Origin: Pseudomonadota bacterium
Lineage (GTDB): Bacteria > Desulfobacterota > Desulfobulbia > Desulfobulbales > SURF-16
Reading direction: 5' to 3'
NCBI GenBank assembly: GCA_030597865.1
Contig: JAUVQZ010000082.1
Span: 1 to 11,072, forward strand
DNA: 11,072 nucleotides
This document shows positions 1 to 6,287 of the stretch, piece by piece (positions within the stretch are counted from its first letter, which is position 1; each line of letters opens with the position of its first letter). A program made the position numbers and the translations under genes. Under the pieces are notes generated by a model. It was not told where the DNA came from, searched no databases, and worked only from the letters and a program-made list of their open reading frames with translations.

Positions 1-12
1 AGCAGGGGACAG

Positions 13-48
13 CAGACACCGCTACGCTACGCTGTTACGCTGTTGTTT
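13..48. repeat. short imperfect tandem repeat
   Basis: Units of CGCTA, CGCTGTTA and CGCTGTTG follow one another, so CGCT recurs four times within about 30 bases. This lies upstream of the first gene, in otherwise A/T-rich sequence. It cuts across the start of the window region, so its full extent cannot be judged. No function is assigned. Confidence 0.4.
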
Positions 49-184
49 AACGAAAACATGGAGCACAGTCCACGCCTAACATTCCCATTACAGCACAATT
101 TCCAAAAAACAGTTAATAAAAATTTAAAAGAATTTGTAAAAGTAAGTGGAAGGAAGATTATTCATAAGGAGTATAGAAACAACC

Positions 185-535
185 ATGACCGAATTCAAAA
201 AGCAGTGGGACATGGAAATGGCCATGGCTGTGCTGGCCAATAAGGACGTGGATGGTGAAACATGGTCAGAGGCAGTGGAGTGGCTTTTGCTTTATGGCCC
301 ACCCCATATTCAGGAAATCCTAAGCCAGGCCTCGGCCATGGCCACCAACGAACATTTCCCCGGGCTAACGCCAAGCGGCTACGGCCCGGATGGCAACCCT
401 CTCTATGATGTCCAGGCCCTGGCCCAGGCCTTGAACATCTCCCCTGAGGAGGCCTTACAGCAACTCCGGGAAAAAGAGAAAAAACAGGAAACCAGACACC
501 TCTTTTCAGCAGACGATTCCCAGAAAATCCAGTAA
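185..535 (+). CDS. hypothetical protein, 116 aa
   Basis: I do not recognise a family. The reading frame stays open upstream to a GTG at 146, but the ATG at 185 is preferred because AAGGAG lies at 166-171, although its 13-base spacing is rather long. The protein is predicted soluble, with no signal peptide or membrane segment. Residues 1-50 look helical and are rich in Met, Ala and Trp. A Gly/Pro-rich turn at about 59-72 includes GYGPDGNPLYD. Residues 74-100 form a helix-rich segment (VQALAQALNISPEEALQQL) resembling a small helical recognition or dimerisation motif, and the tail is charged. Codon use and the clean frame support a real gene. It stands alone, 247 bases before the next gene. No function is proposed. 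Confidence 0.7.
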   Translation: MTEFKKQWDMEMAMAVLANKDVDGETWSEAVEWLLLYGPPHIQEILSQASAMATNEHFPGLTPSGYGPDGNPLYDVQALAQALNISPEEALQQLREKEKKQETRHLFSADDSQKIQ

Positions 536-598
536 CAGTCCGCTGAAATCCCCTTGGCCTGAGCTGGAGGAACCCACAAAACCAGGGGGCTGATCCTG

Positions 599-615
599 AC
601 CAATCAAAGATTGGT
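599..615. repeat. small perfect inverted repeat
   Basis: A 7-base stem, ACCAATC and GATTGGT, surrounds a 3-base AAA loop between the hypothetical gene and the yqeY-like gene. No T tract follows directly, so it is a weak terminator candidate at best. The rest of 536-782 shows no convincing promoter or gene. Confidence 0.35.
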
Positions 616-782
616 TACCATCAGCAGGTTCTTTTTCCATGCCTGGCAGGGGCGATTACCCCCCTTATCCACCAAAGAGCTCTCGGCAAATTCTTGACCT
701 GCCAACCAAATGCTTTATGATTGCCCCAAGGTTTTCATTGCCCTGGCATCCACCCTTTATCAATAAAATATGAGGATTACCC

Positions 783-1184
783 ATGTCTCTCCAAGAACAA
801 ATTCGTAATGACCTGAAGGCCTCCATGAAGGCAAAAACAGCCACCAAAACCGCAGCCATCCGCGTAATCCTCGGCGAGTTTTCACGTCAGCCCACAAAAG
901 AGCTTGCCGACCCTGAGGTTATAGCCATTATCAGAAAGTTAATTAAATCAGAGACCGAACTCCTGACCGCCTCAAACAGCAAGCCTGGGGATTCTGACTA
1001 TATCTCTATTCTTGAGGCCTACCTGCCCCAGCAGGCCACGGAAGCAGAGATCAAGGAGTGGATAGCCGCCAATATTGACCTAACCACCTTCAACAACACG
1101 ATGCAGGCCATGAAACCGATCATGGCCCAGTTTGCCGGCAGAGCTGACGGCAAACTGGTAAAGACCATCCTCCAGAATCTGTAA
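783..1184 (+). CDS. GatB/YqeY domain-containing protein
   Basis: A 133-aa stand-alone YqeY-type protein. The family shares its fold with the tail domain of the GatB subunit of the tRNA-dependent amidotransferase, where that domain contacts tRNA. The role of free-standing YqeY proteins is not well established. The start MSLQEQIRNDLKASMKAK, the central ILEAYLPQQ and the C-terminal GRADGKLVKTIL match conserved blocks of the family. At 133 aa it is somewhat shorter than the usual roughly 147-150 aa; the shortening lies in the middle, after the first helical pair. The ATG is preceded by TGAGG at 771-775 with a spacing of 7. No membrane segment or signal is visible. pldA starts only 20 bases downstream on the same strand, so co-transcription is likely, though no functional link is apparent. 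Confidence 0.9.
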   Translation: MSLQEQIRNDLKASMKAKTATKTAAIRVILGEFSRQPTKELADPEVIAIIRKLIKSETELLTASNSKPGDSDYISILEAYLPQQATEAEIKEWIAANIDLTTFNNTMQAMKPIMAQFAGRADGKLVKTILQNL

Positions 1185-1204
1185 TCAACAGACCTGGTAT
1201 TGCC

Positions 1205-2248
1205 ATGGCGAAATTATCCCGAGCCTTTCTCCCCCTCAAGCTCACTGTCCTGCTTGGCCTTTGCCTGCCGGGATCTACCGTGCTCGGAGCAGACCATGGG
1301 GAATGCCTGCTCCGCTCCATCCATGAGAATGCCGACTCCCTCACCATAGGTGAACTTAAGGCGGCCTGCCGGGCCGGGCAAACGACCTCCAGCCGGCAGA
1401 TCGACCAGGAGCACCCCCTGCCAAAGGAAGGCCCAGCGCCGGAGGGTGCTGGGCCAAACACCCATGCAAATGGATTTTCGGTGACTCCCCATAGGCAAAA
1501 CTTTATCCTGCTTTACAGCCATAACAGCGCCCCGAACACGGCACCCTACCCCCATGATGCTGATACTGCTGTGGACCACGATGAGATCACCTTCCAGGTC
1601 AGCCTTAAGTTTCCCATCGGCAGTTTTCAGATCGGCCACCACAGGACCTACCTCATGGCGGCCTATACGGCCCAGTCTTTCTGGCAGGCATATAACAAGA
1701 CCCTCTCCAGCCCCTTTCGCGAGACCAACCACGAACCAGAAGTTTTTGCCGTCTATCCCCTGGATCTGAAAATCCCCGGCGCCCGCAAGGTCTATCTCAT
1801 GGGCGGTTTTGTTCACCAGTCAAACGGCCGCAGTCAACCCCTGTCGCGGAGCTGGAACCGCCTCTATCTTGATTTTGTTATTGAGGGGGACAACTTCAAG
1901 ATCAGTCTGAAACCCTGGTATAGAATACCAGAGGAGGACAAGGGGTATATCGGCGCCTCAGAGGGTGACGATAACCCGGATATCAGCGACTATCTTGGCT
2001 ACGGGGAGATCAGTGGCGCCTATAGGGTGGAAGATCACACCTTCAGCTTCATGCTTCGTAACAACCTTGCCCGCCATGACAACAAGGGGGCCTTGAGGCT
2101 GGGCTGGTCCTTTAAGATGCCCTTTATTGAATCGAACAACCTCAAGGGCTATATCCACTATTTCAATGGCTACGGCGAGTCGTTAATCGACTACAACGCT
2201 GCTGTGCAGCGCCTGGGCATCGGTCTCATGCTTGCCGACTGGTTCTAG
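1205..2248 (+). CDS. pldA: outer membrane phospholipase A (OMPLA)
   Basis: A 347-aa calcium-dependent phospholipase A1/A2 of the outer membrane, which hydrolyses acyl chains of phospholipids that reach the outer leaflet. Residues 1-29 form a signal peptide (basic start, hydrophobic core, cut probably after VLGA). A linker region of about 65 residues with Cys34 and Cys55 precedes a 12-strand barrel domain (about 96-347), which ends in an aromatic ADWF, as outer-membrane barrels do. The catalytic block is intact: HQSNGR with His204 and Ser206, then RSWNR with Asn218. The spacings equal those of E. coli His142, Ser144 and Asn156. The expected calcium-site residues Ser168 (SSPFRETN), Arg209 and Ser214 fall at matching offsets. 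No clear ribosome binding site precedes the ATG, so translation may be coupled to the yqeY-like gene. The 3' end overlaps the convergent NifX-like gene by 23 bases. Confidence 0.95.
   Translation: MAKLSRAFLPLKLTVLLGLCLPGSTVLGADHGECLLRSIHENADSLTIGELKAACRAGQTTSSRQIDQEHPLPKEGPAPEGAGPNTHANGFSVTPHRQNFILLYSHNSAPNTAPYPHDADTAVDHDEITFQVSLKFPIGSFQIGHHRTYLMAAYTAQSFWQAYNKTLSSPFRETNHEPEVFAVYPLDLKIPGARKVYLMGGFVHQSNGRSQPLSRSWNRLYLDFVIEGDNFKISLKPWYRIPEEDKGYIGASEGDDNPDISDYLGYGEISGAYRVEDHTFSFMLRNNLARHDNKGALRLGWSFKMPFIESNNLKGYIHYFNGYGESLIDYNAAVQRLGIGLMLADWF
1430..1455. repeat. strong hairpin inside pldA
   Basis: An 8-base perfect stem (GGCCCAGC and GCTGGGCC) extends to 11 pairs with one G-U wobble, closing a GGAG loop. 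It encodes the Pro/Gly-rich linker (about residues 76-84) between the Cys-containing N-terminal part and the barrel. It may simply reflect GC-rich linker codons. Confidence 0.45.
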
Positions 2249-2579
2249 GGGCCAACCCATGCCGGCTTTCGGGCTTGACCTCCAGACTGATGTCGGCAAT
2301 GACCCCTTGATATGCCACGTGCCTGATACCTTTTTTCCTGAGGGCCCGGTCTGCCTTCTCCTTGATATGGGACGAATAGACCAGATCACAATCACTGATA
2401 ATATCCGTTACCCAGTCCATCATGTCCTGGTCAAAGAATTCCACGGCTAATGGTTCAGATGAACGCTCGCCCACAAACAAAGGAGTGTTGCCCTCCATCT
2501 CATAAATCAAGAAACGGCGGGCATTGGCAAACCAGTCATCCACCCTTACGGTGTCACTTGAGACCACAGCTATCCTCAT
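2226..2579 (-). CDS. NifX/NafY-like (dinitrogenase Fe-Mo cofactor domain) protein
   Basis: A 117-aa protein of the NifB/NifX/NafY C-terminal domain type, a small ribonuclease-H-like fold that in nitrogenase systems binds iron-sulfur or Fe-Mo cofactor intermediates. Many anaerobes carry stand-alone copies of unknown role. Recognisable blocks are the N-terminal strand MRIAVVSSD, then VDDWFANARRFLIYEM, then DCDLVYSSHIKEKADRALRKKGIRHV. The frame is open further upstream, but the ATG at 2579 is chosen because AGGAGG lies 6 bases before it (2585-2590). The last roughly 15 residues (after SLEVKPES) look like an unstructured tail and are encoded where the gene overlaps the end of pldA. No nif genes are in the window, so a nitrogenase role cannot be claimed. 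A good promoter lies upstream at 2648-2676. Confidence 0.85.
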   Translation of the reverse strand: MRIAVVSSDTVRVDDWFANARRFLIYEMEGNTPLFVGERSSEPLAVEFFDQDMMDWVTDIISDCDLVYSSHIKEKADRALRKKGIRHVAYQGVIADISLEVKPESRHGLAPRTSRQA

Positions 2580-2647
2580 CGCACCCTCCTGACCTCTGCG
2601 CCCCTCTGCCAGATTTAACAAATCCCTTCTCCTTAGGGAGAGTACAA

Positions 2648-2676
2648 TTTATATGCCATTCCCCGCGCTCAATCAA
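2648..2676 (-). promoter_or_regulatory. sigma-70-type promoter for the NifX-like gene
   Basis: On the minus strand, TTGATT (2671-2676) and TATAAA (2648-2653) are separated by 17 bases, the optimal spacing. They lie about 70 bases upstream of the NifX-like start codon. Inferred from consensus match only. Confidence 0.6.
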
Positions 2677-2742
2677 AAAAAGGCAACCAACCGTTTTTGT
2701 CCCAAAAGTTTTTAAGGGCCGCCTTACCTGTCCAGCAGGTTT

Positions 2743-2766
2743 GGTACAATAATTTTTAATTGTACC
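2743..2766. promoter_or_regulatory. 24-base interrupted palindrome (possible operator)
   Basis: Perfect 8-base arms GGTACAAT and ATTGTACC flank an 8-base A/T spacer. The site lies in the gap between the NifX-like promoter and the histidine kinase, about 130 bases before the kinase ATG. The symmetry and A/T centre fit a dimeric repressor or activator site. A weak hairpin is the alternative, since no T tract follows immediately. Confidence 0.45.
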
Positions 2767-2898
2767 GCCCACCAGTTCAATTTTTTGTCCCTATGGGCGC
2801 CCCCCTTTTCAAATACTTTTTTTCCCGGCCTTCACGCTTTAGGTGTTACAGTTGGCCCAAACAATCCCCAGTCAAATTCATTTTTCCCACACCAAGAT

Positions 2899-5800
2899 AT
2901 GGCCACCAACCCCAAAGCGCCTCAACCAACGAGATTGCTCGCCCTCCTTTTAACCTTGGTCCTTTTTGGCTTTTTCGCCATCAGCGCCAGCCAGTTTGTC
3001 GTTCAGCGCCTATCACAAAAAACAGCCGGCTGGTCCACAGACAAACATGCCGAAATCTATATGGCCAGGAATCTGGAGATGCTTATCAAGGAGATCCAGG
3101 CCGACTTCTTTCTCCTGCCAACCTTAAACAATCGTGCCGACCAGGAGAGCACCAAAAACGCGGCCCTGGCCCACATCTCCAAGGCCTTGGACAAGCTGGA
3201 TATCCTCAAGCAGGGAGGCAGCCTCAGCCCACCAGAGGCCATCACCCTGCTTTTCGACCTACCAACCAACGCACTTTTCACCTTTACCCCTGAGAAAAAC
3301 GCCCACCGCCTCAGCATCATAAACAACATCCAAGGCCTGTTGCGCCAGGTCCAAAAAGACCTCGGCCGCATTGACCTCCTTTTGGTTATCCATAATGCCT
3401 CTGCCACTGATACCCCGCCACAAAGAAGCCTGATCCATCCCAGCTCCCTAAAGACCCTTCTCAACCATGACAAGGGGCTATTCGCTGAGCTTAACGACCA
3501 GGCCAAGGAGTTCACCACCTCCTCCCAGTGCCTCCTTGAAAATATTCAGCAGCACAACAAAACAACGATAAAACGCTACCAGCTGATCGGCGTACTTGTT
3601 GCAGGAGCGACCTTTATCCTGGTGGCATTCCTTGGTTCCCGCCTCATTTTGCAAATCATTAACACCACCAAGATACTCCGTATAACCCGTGACAGTATGG
3701 CCTCTGAGTATAAGAAGCAAAAGGCCCTCAACACCATTCTTGCCATTACCCATGACCCCCTTGACCTCAAGGAGAAACTGACAAAATCCCTGAATATCAT
3801 CCTGCAATCCCTCTTCTCCACCACCATTAACAAGGGGGCGATTTTTCTCTGTGACCAGACCCGGCAGAAAATTGTCCTCCAGGCCCAGCAGGGGATGAAC
3901 GACCAGTTGCCCTGCATGGCTCAGGGCTCATACTTTGGCTCATGCCTCTGTAGTATTGCTGCTGTGTCAGGGGAGATTATTGAGTGTGGCAGCGACGATC
4001 CGCGTCACCGGCTAAACCATGACGGCATGCGGCCCCATAATCATTTTTGTCTGCCCATAACGGTGGAAGAAAGGACCCTGGCAGTTCTCCTCATCCAGCT
4101 GGAAAAGGATATTTCATTGCCCCAGAGCGACAGGAATTTCCTCGGTGCTGTGGCCCACTCCATGGCAGCGTTGATCAGACAGCAGATGGCGGAAGAAAAG
4201 CTGGCAAAAAGCGAGGTTGACCGCCTTGCCCTTTTTGAATCCTCCAATGAGGCGATCCTGCTGCTAGAAAACAATGAGGTCATTCGCTGCAACAGGGCCG
4301 CCGCCCTTCTTTTTAGCTTAGGGGATCAGGCTGAAATCATCAGCACCCCGCCCACCGAGCTTCTGGCCCATAATGATGAAGGGGCGTCTGTCCAGACCTT
4401 TCTTTCCCTGATCAACATCGCCATGCAACAGAGCACCGCCCACGGTGAATGCCTGATGAAAAGGCGGGACAACTCTACCTTTGAGGCGGCCCTGACCTTC
4501 ACCCCCATCCTCCTCTACGGCAGCCATATTTTATACCTTGTTATCCGCGACATCAGCGCCAAAAAAGAAGAGCAGCTGGCCCTCCTGACCGCCAAGAAAC
4601 AGGCTGAGAAGGCCAGCAGGGCCAAGTCAAATTTCCTGGCGGCCATGAGCCATGAAATCCGCACACCCCTGAATGCCATCCTCGGCATGACCCTTCTGAG
4701 TCTGGAAAAGGGGCTTGCCCCTGGACTCCAGGAAAACATGGAGACAATCCACACGGCAGCCGATTCCCTCATGTCGCTTATCAATGATATCCTTGATATC
4801 ACCAAGATAGAGGAAAGCCAGCTCCTCCTTGAGGAAAAGCCCTTTTCCCTCCAGGATCTGGTCGACAAACTTACAGCCATCTTCCGTGGCCAGTTCCGCT
4901 GCGCCAATATCGGTTTAAGGGTGGAAATTGCCAGCGGCACCCCCCTGCAGCTGATTGGCGACGCCCGGCGTATCAGCCAGATCCTGAACAATCTCCTCAC
5001 CAATGCCCTCAAATTCACCATGGAGGGCGAGGTAACCGTCACCCTGAGCTCGCCGCACCATGATGACAGGGATGCGGTTATTCAATGTGCGGTGCAGGAC
5101 AGCGGCATCGGCATCTCCGGGGATACCCTGCCGATCATCTTTGATGATTTCAGCCAGGCCGAGACCTCCAGACAGTTTGGCGGCTTAGGCCTGGGCCTTG
5201 CCATTTCAAAAAGACTGGCAGAGATCATGGGCGGCAAATTATGGGCCACCAGCATTCCCAACCAGGGTTCCACCTTCTACCTTGAGATACCACTCCCCCT
5301 ATCGCTTGACCGAGACAGGACAGGCAGCACCACCGCCAAAAACACCGGGATTTTCAGGCAGGCCGAAGTTCTTCAAGGGGCCCGTTTCTTGGTGGTTGAG
5401 GATAATGACATTAACCGCAAGGTTGTTGTCCAAATCCTTGAAACAGTGGGCGCCCATGCAGATTATGCCAGGAATGGCCGTGAGGCTGTCGAAAAGATAT
5501 CAAAGGGGCATCAAGCAGTGCTCATGGATATAGAGATGCCGGTGCTTGATGGTATTGGGGCAACCCGAGAGATTCGGAAGGATAGGCGCTTTTCCGGCAT
5601 TCCCATCATTGCCATGACCGCCCATGCCATGGTTGATGACCGCAGACGCTGCCTTGAGGCCGGCATGAATGACTATCTCACCAAACCCATAGAACCGGTG
5701 CATTTCATCGATACCCTTGAAAAATGGCTCGACCCTGGGCGTAAGGACAAGCCCTTGGCCACCAAAGAGGACCTTCTCAAGGACAGGGATCGCCCCCACC

Positions 5801-6174
5801 AATCCCGTGGGCAGGGGGGGGATGTTCTCGATACGGCAACCGCTATTGCCAAAATGGGGGGAAACAGGGATCTTTACCAGGAAATCCTGGCAGACTTTCT
5901 GGACCTGCACAGCGACACCAGTGCCAAGATTGGCGAGGCCCTGGCCCAGGGTAACTGGCAGGAGGCCCAGGCCAGGGCCCATCTGCTAAAGGGGGTGGCC
6001 TCCACCCTGCGGGCCTATGACCTGCAGGGCCGGGCCAGGGACATAGAGCAGATGCTGCTCCAGGGCGTTACGGAAGGGGAAGAAATCCAGACGGCCCTGG
6101 CCAAACTCACCACCTCTGCCAACCTGCTGCTGACCAGAATCAAAGAGGTGGTTGCTGAGAATTTGAGAAGGTGA
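2899..6174 (+). CDS. membrane hybrid sensor histidine kinase (GAF-PAS-HK-REC-Hpt)
   Basis: A 1091-aa phosphorelay sensor of the inner membrane. The frame is open upstream to a TTG at 2785, but the ATG at 2899 puts the first membrane helix (about 11-34) right after a short basic start; neither start has a clear ribosome binding site. A largely helical periplasmic domain (about 35-225) is followed by a second helix (about 226-252), a GAF domain (about 277-427) with a Cys/His-rich loop, and a PAS domain (about 441-554). The kinase has the H box MSHEIRTPLN (His585), N box (Asn702), DSGIGI (from Asp734) and GGLGLGLAISK. The receiver has the acidic pair Glu834/Asp835, phosphoacceptor Asp877 (LMDIEMP), Thr907 and Lys929. 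A C-terminal Hpt domain carries HLLKG (His1028). All relay residues are present, so the kinase should be active. The signal is unknown and no partner response regulator lies next to it. Confidence 0.95.
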   Translation: MATNPKAPQPTRLLALLLTLVLFGFFAISASQFVVQRLSQKTAGWSTDKHAEIYMARNLEMLIKEIQADFFLLPTLNNRADQESTKNAALAHISKALDKLDILKQGGSLSPPEAITLLFDLPTNALFTFTPEKNAHRLSIINNIQGLLRQVQKDLGRIDLLLVIHNASATDTPPQRSLIHPSSLKTLLNHDKGLFAELNDQAKEFTTSSQCLLENIQQHNKTTIKRYQLIGVLVAGATFILVAFLGSRLILQIINTTKILRITRDSMASEYKKQKALNTILAITHDPLDLKEKLTKSLNIILQSLFSTTINKGAIFLCDQTRQKIVLQAQQGMNDQLPCMAQGSYFGSCLCSIAAVSGEIIECGSDDPRHRLNHDGMRPHNHFCLPITVEERTLAVLLIQLEKDISLPQSDRNFLGAVAHSMAALIRQQMAEEKLAKSEVDRLALFESSNEAILLLENNEVIRCNRAAALLFSLGDQAEIISTPPTELLAHNDEGASVQTFLSLINIAMQQSTAHGECLMKRRDNSTFEAALTFTPILLYGSHILYLVIRDISAKKEEQLALLTAKKQAEKASRAKSNFLAAMSHEIRTPLNAILGMTLLSLEKGLAPGLQENMETIHTAADSLMSLINDILDITKIEESQLLLEEKPFSLQDLVDKLTAIFRGQFRCANIGLRVEIASGTPLQLIGDARRISQILNNLLTNALKFTMEGEVTVTLSSPHHDDRDAVIQCAVQDSGIGISGDTLPIIFDDFSQAETSRQFGGLGLGLAISKRLAEIMGGKLWATSIPNQGSTFYLEIPLPLSLDRDRTGSTTAKNTGIFRQAEVLQGARFLVVEDNDINRKVVVQILETVGAHADYARNGREAVEKISKGHQAVLMDIEMPVLDGIGATREIRKDRRFSGIPIIAMTAHAMVDDRRRCLEAGMNDYLTKPIEPVHFIDTLEKWLDPGRKDKPLATKEDLLKDRDRPHQSRGQGGDVLDTATAIAKMGGNRDLYQEILADFLDLHSDTSAKIGEALAQGNWQEAQARAHLLKGVASTLRAYDLQGRARDIEQMLLQGVTEGEEIQTALAKLTTSANLLLTRIKEVVAENLRR
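5814..5821 (+). repeat. G8 homopolymer in the kinase REC-Hpt linker
   Basis: Eight consecutive G residues lie within the linker coding GQGG, after the receiver domain and before the Hpt domain. Such tracts are prone to slippage; a one-base change would end the protein after the receiver and remove the Hpt domain. Phase variation is only a possibility here. Confidence 0.5.
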
Positions 6175-6287
6175 GGAGGTGAGGAGTAAGAATTTGAGAA
6201 ATAAGAAGAAGGGGGAGGAGGATTGTTCATTAACAAAGGCTTGGGGTCTCTGCCCATCCCTTGTAGGCGTCTTATTCTCAAATTCTC
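6157..6287. repeat. inverted repeat spanning the convergent ends of the kinase gene and feoB
   Basis: GAGAATTTGAGAA at 6157-6169 is exactly complementary to 6275-6287, and a third related copy (AATTTGAGAAATAAG, 6191-6205) also pairs with 6271-6284 with one bulge. An 8-base direct repeat, GGTGAGGA, occurs twice at 6170-6185. The left arm is the last kinase codons and the right arm reaches the feoB stop. No GC-rich stem with a T tract was found here, so this may be the only transcript-end structure between the two genes. Confidence 0.5.

Noticed and set aside
43..243. 66-aa plus-strand frame overlapping the first gene
   Set aside because: No ribosome binding site, and it runs out of frame into the better-supported gene starting at 185.
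1214..1816. 200-aa minus-strand open frame within pldA
   Set aside because: It lies wholly opposite pldA, whose catalytic motifs are intact, and has low-complexity, family-free sequence.
2785..2898. N-terminal extension of the histidine kinase from a TTG codon
   Set aside because: The 38 extra residues have no ribosome binding site and unusual composition, and the ATG at 2899 directly precedes the first membrane helix.
4515..5042. 175-aa minus-strand frame opposite the kinase domain
   Set aside because: It is antisense to the H and N boxes of a clearly real kinase; the Ser/Arg-rich composition is typical of a shadow frame.
6191..6260. intrinsic terminator between the kinase gene and feoB
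   Set aside because: Only weak stems such as TTGTT/AACAA or a 3-base GGG/CCC are present, without a GC-rich stem followed by T residues.
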